DNA from: CAZKFN01 sp964552035
GTDB taxonomy: Bacteria > Bacteroidota > Bacteroidia > Flavobacteriales_E > Vicingaceae
DNA length: 8,491 nt
Assembly: GCA_964552035.1 (NCBI GenBank)
Contig: CAZKFN010000089.1
Location: forward strand, 1-8,491
Direction: 5' to 3'
The notes below the pieces were generated by a model. The model did no database searches. It was not told where the DNA came from and worked only from the letters and a program-made list of their open reading frames with translations. Of the stretch, positions 1-6,275 are shown piece after piece; positions within the stretch are counted from its first letter, which is position 1; the number at the start of each line of letters is the position of its first letter. Both the position numbers and the translations under genes were made by a program.

Positions 1-1
1 C

Positions 2-721
2 GAGACATCGGCCTATCCAGACTTAAACTTCACGGCGCCACTATTTTTGAATCAAACACAACAATTGGTAGCTGCATTACAACAATGGAAAGTGGCTGAT
101 TTTATGAAAAACATGAAACTATCAGAAAAATTGGCTGAGTTAAATTACGAACGTTATCAAATATGGATAAGCCCTAAGAAGAACAGCGAACAACGTCGCC
201 CAGCAATTTTTACTTTTAATGGCGAAGCATATAAAGGATTTGACATCGATTCATTGTCAGATGAACATTACGCAACATTGAACGATTCACTTATTATTCT
301 ATCTGGTTTATACGGCTTTTTACGTCCTTTTGACTGGATGTTTCCTTACCGTTTGGAAATGGGAACGAAGGCTAATTTTGATGGAGATAAGAATTTATAC
401 GACTTTTGGGGAACGACTATTCTCAATTATTTAAACGAGCATGAAAAGGAAATTGTTTTTAACCTGGCCTCTGAAGAATACTTTAAAGTCGCACGTCTAA
501 AAGAAGTGAAGGCAAGAGTGATTACTCTGATTTTTAAAGAATTTAAGAATGGACAAACTAAAACGGTGTCCATCTATGCGAAAAATCAACGCGGGAAATT
601 CTCTCGCTTTCTGATTGAGAACCCAAACTTATCATTGGAGGAATACCAAATGTATCAACAAGACGGTTATCTTTACGACGAAAAGCTATCTACTGATAAT
701 GAGTGGGTTTTTGTGAGATAA
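2..721 (+). CDS. yaaA: Peroxide stress protein YaaA (DUF328/UPF0246), 5' end missing
   Basis: The reading frame is open from base 2, so the gene enters from outside the window; 239 residues are visible and roughly the first dozen are missing. The TTG at 47 lies inside the frame and is not a credible start. YaaA hallmarks are present: the LSGLYGFLRPFDWMFPYRLE block near visible residue 110, the preceding FTFNGEAYKGFD segment, NLASEEYFK, and a C-terminal RGKFSRFLIENP segment. In E. coli this cytosolic protein is induced by peroxide and limits free iron and the resulting DNA damage; that role is family knowledge, not visible here. The stop codon touches the start codon of the next gene, suggesting a shared transcript. 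Nothing else is odd about it. Assignment is secure; the physiological role in this organism is inferred. Confidence 0.93.
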   Translation, partial: ETSAYPDLNFTAPLFLNQTQQLVAALQQWKVADFMKNMKLSEKLAELNYERYQIWISPKKNSEQRRPAIFTFNGEAYKGFDIDSLSDEHYATLNDSLIILSGLYGFLRPFDWMFPYRLEMGTKANFDGDKNLYDFWGTTILNYLNEHEKEIVFNLASEEYFKVARLKEVKARVITLIFKEFKNGQTKTVSIYAKNQRGKFSRFLIENPNLSLEEYQMYQQDGYLYDEKLSTDNEWVFVR

Positions 722-2125
722 ATGAATGGAATAACATTTACATATTCGTATAATACTCCAGGTATTCTAAAAGCATTAAGCGTTGTCGATATAACGCTTT
801 CACTTTTCTTGCTTATAGTCATTTTATTTTTTTTGTTTTTATACCGAAATACGAAACAAAGAGAAGAGTATAAATACTTTCTTCCTTTTTTTATATTTAA
901 AGTAACAGGGCTACTTGCTTTTACGTTCTTGTACATTTATAACTACGGAGGAGGTGACAGTGTTGCCTTCTGGTCGGGTGCAAACAGTTTAGTTGATTTA
1001 AGCTTAGTCGATTTTCCAGCTTTTCTGCGAGAAATATTTAACAGTGACCCTAAAATAGGCTATATCAATGAGTTTATGTTACATGGAATTCCTTATCCAA
1101 GTTGGATTGTAAGGGAACCAGAAGGATATTTTACATCTAAAATAGTTTGGTTTTTCAATCTTATTTCTGGAAAAAACTTTTTGTTGACATCTATTTACTT
1201 TATGTTGTTTTCATTTATGGCGCATTGGAAGTTGTATCAATTCATCGTTTCTCGCTTTAAAGTTAAGATACGTTCTAAATTTCACTTGTTCTTTCTATTT
1301 ATTCCATCGGTTACTTTCTGGTGTACAGGTATTTCTAAAGACACATTGGTGTTGGTTGGTATTTTAAGTTTAACCCGTCTTTTATTGAAATGGTTTTTAA
1401 CTAAAGAAAGGAGTATTGGCACTATTTTTTGGATGATATTCTATAGCTGGTTGTTGATTAAAACGCGAGAAATAACCTTTGTTCTTTTAATTATGAGTTT
1501 TGGTATGATGTGGTTGTTTACCCTAGTTAACAGTGTGAATAAAGGATTCGTAAGAGGAACTTTGCGATTTTCATTAATGTTGTTAGGAGGAGGAATCGTA
1601 TTGGTTGGCTTTTATGCTTTTGGTCTGGGGGAGTTCACCAATAATTACTTGAATGAAGCTTCTGTTGTAGCTCAAGATTTTACTCTGAATGATGCTTATA
1701 CAGGAGCTAAATATGATTTGGGAATTTCAGACTTTAGTTATGGTAGCTTACTAAAAGCTGTCCCAATGGCAGTTATTGCAGGTTTGTTTCGTCCTTTTAT
1801 TTGGGAGTCGTTTTCAGCTACACTTATTTTAAACGGTATAGAAGGATCTGTTCTTATGTACTTTTTGATTAAAAATGTATTTATGGATTGGAGACGATTC
1901 ACTAGTTTGGTGTTTAATCATAAATTACTTTTATATGCTGCTGTTTTTGCGATGATGTTCGCTTTCTCAACAGGATTGACTGCTGTTATTTTTGGAGTCT
2001 TAGTTCGATTGAGGGCACCGCTATTAGTGTTTCTAATCATCGTTATTTTCTGGAGAGAGTTTAGAAAAGGAGTGATATCGCAAACTGTAGAAGAGATAGA
2101 TGAGGATATCGAATATAAATATTAA
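722..2125 (+). CDS. Polytopic inner-membrane protein of unknown function, polysaccharide-polymerase-like architecture
   Basis: This 467-residue protein has about ten to twelve hydrophobic segments, at roughly 24-41, 53-74, 150-168, 187-203, 206-226, 233-270 (probably two), 283-303, 344-361, 367-386 and 402-445 (probably two). A larger polar loop lies at about 75-145, and the C-terminal tail is acidic. Recognisable local motifs are GGGDSVAFW (76-84), PSVTFWCTGISKD (195-207) and GLFRPFIWES (354-363). An aromatic-W-x-GISK(D/E) motif and an arginine-rich final membrane hairpin (VRLRAPLLVF, 428-437) recall EpsG/Wzy-type polymerases and other membrane enzymes of surface glycan assembly. I cannot place it in a named family. 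The ATG follows the yaaA stop with zero bases between, which fixes the start and suggests translational coupling. No glycan-biosynthesis neighbours are in view, so the resemblance is only architectural. Confidence 0.82.
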   Translation: MNGITFTYSYNTPGILKALSVVDITLSLFLLIVILFFLFLYRNTKQREEYKYFLPFFIFKVTGLLAFTFLYIYNYGGGDSVAFWSGANSLVDLSLVDFPAFLREIFNSDPKIGYINEFMLHGIPYPSWIVREPEGYFTSKIVWFFNLISGKNFLLTSIYFMLFSFMAHWKLYQFIVSRFKVKIRSKFHLFFLFIPSVTFWCTGISKDTLVLVGILSLTRLLLKWFLTKERSIGTIFWMIFYSWLLIKTREITFVLLIMSFGMMWLFTLVNSVNKGFVRGTLRFSLMLLGGGIVLVGFYAFGLGEFTNNYLNEASVVAQDFTLNDAYTGAKYDLGISDFSYGSLLKAVPMAVIAGLFRPFIWESFSATLILNGIEGSVLMYFLIKNVFMDWRRFTSLVFNHKLLLYAAVFAMMFAFSTGLTAVIFGVLVRLRAPLLVFLIIVIFWREFRKGVISQTVEEIDEDIEYKY

Positions 2126-2191
2126 CACAACACAATCGGAATTGCTGATGAAAGACATATTGTTTTGTTTAAGTTATTTTAATTAGGAAAA

Positions 2192-2199
2192 TATTTTTG
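2192..2199 (+). promoter_or_regulatory. Candidate Bacteroidetes -7 box (TATTTTTG)
   Basis: TATTTTTG fits the TAnnTTTG consensus of Bacteroidetes housekeeping promoters. A TTTG at 2164-2167 could serve as the -33 element, though the 24-base gap is a little long. It would give the GloVer gene at 2286 a leader of about 80 bases. The surrounding DNA is very AT-rich, so a chance match is quite possible. Confidence 0.35.
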
Positions 2200-2285
2200 T
2201 TGATAAAAAAGTAGATTTTCATCAAAATGATTGAATAAACACACCACATTTAAACTTTATTAATTTAATAGGGTATATACAAAGA

Positions 2286-2663
2286 ATGAAAATGATAAAA
2301 ATGTCACTGGCTAAAATACTTATTGTTATTGGTCTATTTGTTAGTAGTCTAACAGCCTCTGCTCAATATGGGAAACTCCTTGATTTAGATGGAGCAAATG
2401 GAAAATATGCTTATGGATCGCTTCTTTTAGAAGGGACTGATATGTACGGGATGACGCAATTAGGAGGTGCAAATAATAAAGGAGTTTTATTTAAAATAAA
2501 ACCTGACGGTACGGGATATAATAACCTGTTGGATTTTGACGGCTTGAATAATGGGGCATTTCCTAAAGGAGCTTTGATTTCTGATGGAACCTATCTTTAC
2601 GGAATGACACAACAAGGAGGGGACGACAATAAAGGTGTTGTTTTTAAAATAAATTTTCAGTAA
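2286..2663 (+). CDS. Secreted GloVer-repeat protein, probably truncated to two repeats
   Basis: The 125-residue product starts with a signal peptide: basic N-terminus, hydrophobic core at about 10-22, and ASA-Q cleavage near residue 26. Two copies of the GloVer (Gloeo/Verruco, TIGR03803-type) repeat follow at about 43-72 and 94-123, with a period of 51 residues. Each reads GxL...YGMTQxGGxxNKGVxFKI. Such proteins normally carry many repeats and, in Flavobacteriia, often a C-terminal sorting domain for type IX secretion. This one ends KINFQ, whereas the first repeat continues KIKPDGTGY into the linker to the next unit. The reading frame therefore leaves the family pattern within two codons of the stop. 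I infer a 5' fragment of a longer gene disrupted by the element to the right; a naturally short protein is the alternative. Function is unknown; presumably exported or surface-exposed. Confidence 0.75.
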   Translation: MKMIKMSLAKILIVIGLFVSSLTASAQYGKLLDLDGANGKYAYGSLLLEGTDMYGMTQLGGANNKGVLFKIKPDGTGYNNLLDFDGLNNGAFPKGALISDGTYLYGMTQQGGDDNKGVVFKINFQ

Positions 2664-2688
2664 ATATACATCAAAGATTAAGAACAGG

Positions 2689-2734
2689 CAAAACGGTTGT
2701 AAATAAAGGCTTTACAGCCGTTTTGTGTTTTTTT
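2689..2734 (+). terminator. Strong rho-independent terminator
   Basis: A 15-base-pair stem, CAAAACGGTTGTAAA (2689-2703) with TTTACAGCCGTTTTG (2711-2725), holds one G-U pair and a 7-base loop. A run of seven Ts follows at 2728-2734. It begins 25 bases after the GloVer stop codon and would end that transcript, shielding the integrase from readthrough. Confidence 0.85.
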
Positions 2735-2772
2735 GGTAATGCGGTAAAAAGCAGAAAAAAGCAACGATTGGC

Positions 2773-2801
2773 AAAAGTAAGGTTACTAAAACGTTACTTT
2801 T
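2773..2801. repeat. Overlapping inverted repeats upstream of the integrase
   Basis: AAAAGTAA (2773-2780) is the inverse of TTACTTTT (2794-2801), and AGTAA (2776-2780) also pairs with TTACT (2783-2787). GTTACT occurs twice in direct orientation, at 2782 and 2793. The position between the inferred element end and the integrase gene is where arm-type integrase or Xis sites, or an operator for the integrase promoter, would be expected. This role is inferred from position only. Confidence 0.4.
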
Positions 2802-2910
2802 AAACATTTGAAACGAAGTTTTTAAACTGTTATTTTTCAGTCCTTTGCATTGTATTTCATATTGTTTCGTGGCTCACATAAGTTTAATTTTATCATTAAG
2901 AATTGTGAGT

Positions 2911-4161
2911 ATGGAAACGACAAAAAAATCAACGTTTAAGGTACTGTTCTACCTTAAAAAGAACGCCCCAAAGAAAAACGGAAAGGTTGCAGTTATGTGC
3001 AGGATTACCGTAAATGGCAAACAGTCTGCATTTAGTACCAAGTTGGATATTACCGCATCGAATTGGGATTTGAAGTATGGCAGGGTTTTAGGAAAAAGCA
3101 GGGAAGCCCAAGACGTAAACGGTAAACTTGACAAAATCCGTTTGGGTATCGAGGAATGTTATTCCAAAATCCTGAAAAACGAGGGAGCTGTAAACAGTGT
3201 GAAACTTAAAAATGCCTTTCTCGGTATGGAAAGCGGAGAGCTTACTTTTTTCAAATTCTATGAACAGTTCCTTTTAGACTATGAGAAAAAAGTCGATAGC
3301 GGACTTCGGGTAAACGGAACTCGCACCAAATACAAAACACTTTTAAAGCATCTTCGGAATTTTGCACTTACAAAATACGGTTATTCCGATATATCATTTA
3401 ACGACCTTACTTCTGATTTTGTACAGGACTTTGATTACTACCTGCGTGACGACCAGAGTTTAGAGCATAACACCATTTGGCTGTATATGATTGGTTTTAC
3501 TACCCTCTGTCGGTTGGCAATGAGCAGAAAGCACCTTGCTTTCAATCCGTTCAGCGAGTACAAGAATACCAAAAAGGACAAAGACCGTGGCTATCTGTTA
3601 CGGAACGAGTTAGAACAGCTTGTAACATTCAATTGTGATACCAAAAAAGATGAATTGGTAAAAGACCTGTTTGTTTTCAGTTGCTTTACAGGGCTTTCCT
3701 ATTCGGATATGAAAGGACTTAAAAACAGTAATATCCAAGAGTTCTTTGACGGCAATCAATGGATTATTATACGGAGAAAGAAAACATCTACATCGTCCAA
3801 TGTGATGCTGTTGGATATTCCAAAAATGATTATCGAGAAATATGCAGGACTGTCAAAGGACGGCAAGGTTTTTCTTGTACCCTCAAACACCGTCTGCAAT
3901 GATAGTTTGAAACGAATATCCCAACTGATTGAATGCCTTAAAGAAAAGAAAGTAACTTTTCATTTGGCACGTCATACGTTTGCCACCCTATTTTTGAGCG
4001 AGGGTGTTCCGTTGGAAAGTTTGAGCAAGATGTTAGGACATAAAAACATTGCCACAACACAGATTTATGCCAAGATACTTAACGAGAAAGTCGGAAAGGA
4101 TATGCAAAAGGTGTCACATAAATTTAAGGGTATGGAACGCTCTTTTGTTTCGCAACTCTGA
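2911..4161 (+). CDS. Site-specific tyrosine recombinase (IntDOT-like integrase)
   Basis: I chose the ATG at 2911 (416 residues) over a TTG at 2845, whose extra 22 residues are hydrophobic and unlike the family. Domain order: arm-type DNA-binding domain (about 8-90, STFKVLFYLKKN...), SAM-like core-binding domain (about 110-215), catalytic domain (about 225-400). Catalytic residues seen are K290 or K291 after the beta strand, H351 and R354 in HLARHTF, H377 in MLGHKNIATT, and nucleophile Y386. The position of the first conserved arginine is S263 (CFTGLSYSD), the substitution known from the CTnDOT integrase and relatives. The enzyme should integrate and excise this element by cutting and exchanging att sites. 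It sits at the inferred left end, reads inward, and is followed by a terminator, so it appears monocistronic. Confident family call; target site unknown. Confidence 0.95.
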   Translation: METTKKSTFKVLFYLKKNAPKKNGKVAVMCRITVNGKQSAFSTKLDITASNWDLKYGRVLGKSREAQDVNGKLDKIRLGIEECYSKILKNEGAVNSVKLKNAFLGMESGELTFFKFYEQFLLDYEKKVDSGLRVNGTRTKYKTLLKHLRNFALTKYGYSDISFNDLTSDFVQDFDYYLRDDQSLEHNTIWLYMIGFTTLCRLAMSRKHLAFNPFSEYKNTKKDKDRGYLLRNELEQLVTFNCDTKKDELVKDLFVFSCFTGLSYSDMKGLKNSNIQEFFDGNQWIIIRRKKTSTSSNVMLLDIPKMIIEKYAGLSKDGKVFLVPSNTVCNDSLKRISQLIECLKEKKVTFHLARHTFATLFLSEGVPLESLSKMLGHKNIATTQIYAKILNEKVGKDMQKVSHKFKGMERSFVSQL

Positions 4162-4182
4162 AACCTACTAAAGCAATTAAAG

Positions 4183-4212
4183 AAAGTCAATGTTGTAAGC
4201 ATTGGCTTTTTT
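4183..4212 (+). terminator. Rho-independent terminator after the integrase
   Basis: AAAGTCAATG (4183-4192) pairs with CATTGGCTTT (4200-4209) with one G-U pair and a 7-base loop. A T-run covers 4207-4212. It lies 21 bases past the integrase stop and isolates that gene from the cargo gene downstream. Confidence 0.8.
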
Positions 4213-4305
4213 GTATTTTAGCTGTTGGATAAAACAAATGTTTTAAACCATTAAGGATGATGGATAAACTTCGTCAACCTATCATGTAATCTTAGTAAAC
4301 CTCAA

Positions 4306-4977
4306 ATGGAAAAACAATCTTTAAATAATAATGTTTCGGAAGCTGATTTAACCCAAGTATTTGCATCGTTGGAAGAATTAAATAAAAAGCTAAATCAGAC
4401 TGCTATTGATATTTTCACAAATGAAACACAACGAAAATTACTTCCCAAACCAAGTCATTTCACATTTTCAATTGTACATCGAGCAATTGAATTAAATAGA
4501 GGTTTTAAAACACTCTCAGACTCAAATAATTGGATAACTGCAATAAATTTATTAAGACTTCAAGCCGATAATTGCATGAGATTATTTGCTTTAAGTTTAG
4601 TTCAGGATAGATTAGACTTTTATGAACGAATTCAAAATGGAGAACATATCAGAAATATAAAAGATGCTGAAGGCAACAAAATGACAGATTTATATTTATT
4701 TCAGAAATTAGACAATCTTTATCCTGGATTTAGATTGTTGTATGAGAATACAAGTGGTTTTATCCACTTCTCAAATGAGCATATAAAATTTAATACTGAT
4801 AGAATTGATGATGGTAACGAATTTATGATGCGTATAAGATTAGCCGAAACAACAGAATTTTCGATTAGTAAAAAAGTAGATTATGCTTTCAATATGTTCA
4901 TTGTAAGTGAAGAGTTATTCAAACTTTTAAACGGATATAAATTAAGTATGATAGAATTGATGAAACAATTTGATTAA
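4306..4977 (+). CDS. Hypothetical alpha-helical cytosolic protein, cargo gene
   Basis: I do not recognise this 223-residue protein with confidence. It has no signal peptide or membrane segment and is rich in predicted helices. An amphipathic, coiled-coil-like N-terminus spans about 11-36. A central helical block, HRAIELNRGFKTL...WITAINLLRLQADNCMRL, spans about 58-93. An SGFIHFSNEH motif lies at 150-159, and a last helical pair at about 190-220. The central helices and the late aromatic/histidine motif vaguely recall HEPN-like or DUF5677-like proteins, but the canonical R-x4-6-H catalytic motif is not evident. The gene is visibly more AT-rich than the integrase and mob genes, has terminators on both sides, and sits alone between the integrase and the HTH pair, all of which suggest later acquisition as cargo. 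A defence or toxin role is possible by position only. The ATG at 4306 begins the open frame cleanly. Confidence 0.8.
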   Translation: MEKQSLNNNVSEADLTQVFASLEELNKKLNQTAIDIFTNETQRKLLPKPSHFTFSIVHRAIELNRGFKTLSDSNNWITAINLLRLQADNCMRLFALSLVQDRLDFYERIQNGEHIRNIKDAEGNKMTDLYLFQKLDNLYPGFRLLYENTSGFIHFSNEHIKFNTDRIDDGNEFMMRIRLAETTEFSISKKVDYAFNMFIVSEELFKLLNGYKLSMIELMKQFD

Positions 4978-4993
4978 AAAAGACCACATATCG

Positions 4994-5015
4994 GTGCTTG
5001 TTGATTAACAGGCAC
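4994..5015. repeat. Hairpin downstream of the cargo gene
   Basis: GTGCTTGTT (4994-5002) and AACAGGCAC (5007-5015) form a nine-pair stem with one G-U pair and a GATT loop, 17 bases after the cargo stop codon. No T-run follows, so it is not a standard terminator; it could stabilise the 3' end of the transcript. Confidence 0.45.
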
Positions 5016-5096
5016 GCAGTGTAAATGCAATAACGGCTGAACTTTTTGCAGAAAATTCAACTCGTTTTGCTATCTTAATTTTACCAACAAAAAATA

Positions 5097-5159
5097 CTTG
5101 CACATTTTTCTGTTACTGACGTTTATACAAACACGATAATCGTGATAAAAAAGTACAAG
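5097..5159. repeat. Palindrome CACGATAATCGTG with flanking imperfect inverted repeat
   Basis: CACGAT-A-ATCGTG at 5132-5144 is a perfect 13-base palindrome with a single central base. Around it, CTTGCACATTTTT (5097-5109) and AAAAAAGTACAAG (5147-5159) are inverse to each other at 11 of 13 positions, though not centred on the palindrome. The region looks like a protein-binding site rather than coding DNA. Nothing identifies the binder. Confidence 0.4.
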
Positions 5160-5187
5160 CATTTTACAAAATCGTTCATACAACAAC

Positions 5188-5222
5188 ACAGCCCACCGCT
5201 TTAAGCAATGGGCTGTTTCTTT
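5188..5222 (+). terminator. Terminator-like hairpin between convergent genes
   Basis: ACAGCCCA (5188-5195) pairs with TGGGCTGT (5209-5216), with a short inner GCTT/AAGC stem and a TTTCTTT tail. It lies between the plus-strand cargo gene and the minus-strand HTH pair. The T-rich side serves the plus strand; on the minus strand the tail is weak, but the GC-rich stem could still slow polymerase. Confidence 0.6.
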
Positions 5223-5266
5223 AACTGACCTGATACGGCTACAATTTTAAAACATTCTTTAATCGG

Positions 5267-5548
5267 CTAACGCTGATAGTTGTCTTCCAACACTTTCACA
5301 ATATCGCTTTCACGGAAAAGTATTTTCCGTTCGAGTTTGATAAAGGGTATCAGTCCGTCATCTCTGTACTGTTGTAAAGTCCGTTTACTGATATGTAGCA
5401 TTTCGCAAACCTGTTCGCCTGACAGGTAGATTTCCCCTTTTAACAATGGGTGGAAATATTCCCTGATATACAGCAGTTCGTTTTTGTTGCCTACCACAGC
5501 TTCGAGCAGGGCAAGCATATCCTCGTTTGAATTTCCAATCTGTTTCAT
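5267..5548 (-). CDS. Helix-turn-helix (excisionase/MerR-type) DNA-binding protein, second of a tandem pair
   Basis: The 93-residue product has a helical N-terminal half (about 8-35) and an HTH_17-type winged helix-turn-helix at about 40-88. Its recognition region reads EQVCEMLHISKRTLQQYR, followed by GLIPFIKLERKILFRESDI, the wing that reads onto a strand and final helix. The open frame runs upstream to 5863, but the preceding gene is plainly coding over that stretch in another frame. The ATG at 5548 overlaps its stop codon (ATGA), so this start is preferred and translation is likely coupled. Small proteins of this type next to Bacteroidetes integrases act as recombination directionality factors (Xis2c/Xis2d in CTnDOT) or regulators. 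Excision control is inferred from position and fold, not shown. Confidence 0.87.
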   Translation of the reverse strand: MKQIGNSNEDMLALLEAVVGNKNELLYIREYFHPLLKGEIYLSGEQVCEMLHISKRTLQQYRDDGLIPFIKLERKILFRESDIVKVLEDNYQR

Positions 5549-5841
5549 TTCTTTTGCTTTTTTAATGGTCGCTCTCCCTGCATAAGTAACTCCACTTCGG
5601 ACAATCTGAAATAAGTCTTCCGATTGATTTGTGTTGCCCCAAGAATGCCCTTTGCTCTGTACGTCTGCAATGTTCTTTTGCTGATATTGAGCAGTTGGCA
5701 GGCTTCCTGTTGGTCGAGCCATTTCGTTGCCTGTTGCAATGCTCTGTAAGGTGCAGTTATCTCCGAAATCAAATTGGAAACTTCCTTTACTTCCTTGTGC
5801 AATGCCTTTAAAATCTGAATGTCTAAAACTGTTATTTCCAT
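5545..5841 (-). CDS. Helix-turn-helix (excisionase/MerR-type) DNA-binding protein, first of a tandem pair
   Basis: The 98-residue protein has an N-terminal helical segment (about 5-38) and an HTH_17-type domain at about 41-87. Its core, EACQLLNISKRTLQTYR, is nearly the same as in the next gene, so the two are paralogues. The end is strongly basic (KKQKK). The two genes form an operon through a four-base ATGA overlap. A candidate -7 box sits 20 bases upstream of the ATG. The operon points toward the integrase and away from the mob genes, with the repeat-rich region behind it. The pair may act together, as Xis2c and Xis2d do in CTnDOT excision, or may regulate the divergent mobilization genes; the sequence alone does not separate these. 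Confidence 0.88.
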   Translation of the reverse strand: MEITVLDIQILKALHKEVKEVSNLISEITAPYRALQQATKWLDQQEACQLLNISKRTLQTYRAKGILGATQINRKTYFRLSEVELLMQGERPLKKQKK

Positions 5842-5860
5842 ATTTAATCAATTTAGACTT

Positions 5861-5868
5861 CAAAAATA
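5861..5868 (-). promoter_or_regulatory. Candidate -7 box for the HTH operon
   Basis: On the minus strand this reads TATTTTTG, an exact TAnnTTTG match, ending 20 bases before the ATG of the first HTH gene. A TTGG at 5891-5894 on the same strand is a possible -33 element with a slightly long spacer of about 22-23 bases. The leader would be short, as is common in Bacteroidetes. Confidence 0.55.
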
Positions 5869-5907
5869 TAAGGTACTTATACAGGGTTTTCCAATGTTGC
5901 AGTCAGA

Positions 5908-5927
5908 GGTAGCATTTGGCGTTCAGA
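5908..5927 (+). repeat. 20-base direct repeat, copy A
   Basis: GGTAGCATTTGGCGTTCAGA here is identical to copy B at 6421-6440, and three of the next four bases also match. The copy is preceded by a partial unit, TCAGA, which is also how the repeat ends, so the motif looks iterated. Confidence 0.85.
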
Positions 5928-5995
5928 TGTAAATACTATAAAAGAAACATTTAAAAATGTACCCAAAAAAAGAACAAAAAGGTCGCAAAGGTAAA

Positions 5996-6133
5996 GCGGA
6001 CAGCCACCGCACCACCCAACCAAAAGACTACGGCATAATGGCAGGGCAAATGTTGGCTTCGCCGAGTTTGTTGTGCTGCCCTGCCACCCTTCGGGACTTA
6101 TTCCGTTTCCTTTTGGGTTTTCCGCTTGTCCGC
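5996..6133. repeat. Large nested GC-rich hairpin, possible structured RNA
   Basis: Three inverted repeats nest around nearly one centre. The outer stem is GCGGACA (5996-6002) with TGTCCGC (6127-6133). The middle stem is AACCAAAAG (6018-6026) with CTTTTGGGTT (6110-6119, one bulge). The inner stem is GGCAGGGCA (6040-6048) with TGCCCTGCC (6077-6085). A small GGC-TTC-GCC hairpin lies in the loop at 6055-6063. The block is clearly more GC-rich than its surroundings, and a T-rich tract follows on the plus strand at about 6148-6174. It could be a noncoding RNA ending in a T-tract, or a structured DNA site. No known RNA family was recognised. Confidence 0.6.
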
Positions 6134-6182
6134 CTTGATTGAATGGCTTTCTTTTTTTTCTGTTTTTTCTTTTGGAAACAAT

Positions 6183-6258
6183 TTTAAAAGGGAGAAACGT
6201 GTTTACTTCGAGTGTTTGTACCTACCTACCTACTCCCATACATAGGTACACTTTTAAA
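6183..6258. repeat. Nested AT-rich inverted repeats with CTAC triplication
   Basis: TTTAAAAG (6183-6190) pairs with CTTTTAAA (6251-6258), enclosing TGTACCTA (6217-6224) and TAGGTACA (6243-6250). CCTACCTACCTAC at 6221-6233 is a short tandem repeat of CTAC within the inner arm. Confidence 0.55.
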
Positions 6259-6275
6259 TAAAAGCGTAAAAGCAT

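Noticed and set aside
2653..2841. TTTTCAGT direct repeat at 2654-2661 and 2834-2841
   Set aside because: Eight bases in very AT-rich DNA is easily chance, and both copies are on the same side of the integrase, so it cannot be an att pair for the whole element.
2841..2850. Possible CTnDOT-type att core (GTAnnTTTGC) at TCCTTTGCAT
   Set aside because: Only the TTTGC part matches, and the GloVer break near 2655 is a better boundary candidate.
2845..2910. TTG-initiated N-terminal extension of the integrase
   Set aside because: The extra 22 residues are hydrophobic and unlike the family; the arm-binding domain begins just after the ATG at 2911.
5549..5863. Upstream extension of the second HTH frame to 198 residues
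   Set aside because: This stretch is the coding region of the first HTH gene in another frame; the ATGA overlap gives the natural start at 5548.
5957..6142. 61-residue open frame starting MYPKKEQKG with an ATG
   Set aside because: It crosses the nested GC-rich hairpin, has no family signature, and its composition changes abruptly partway; the pairing explains the sequence better.
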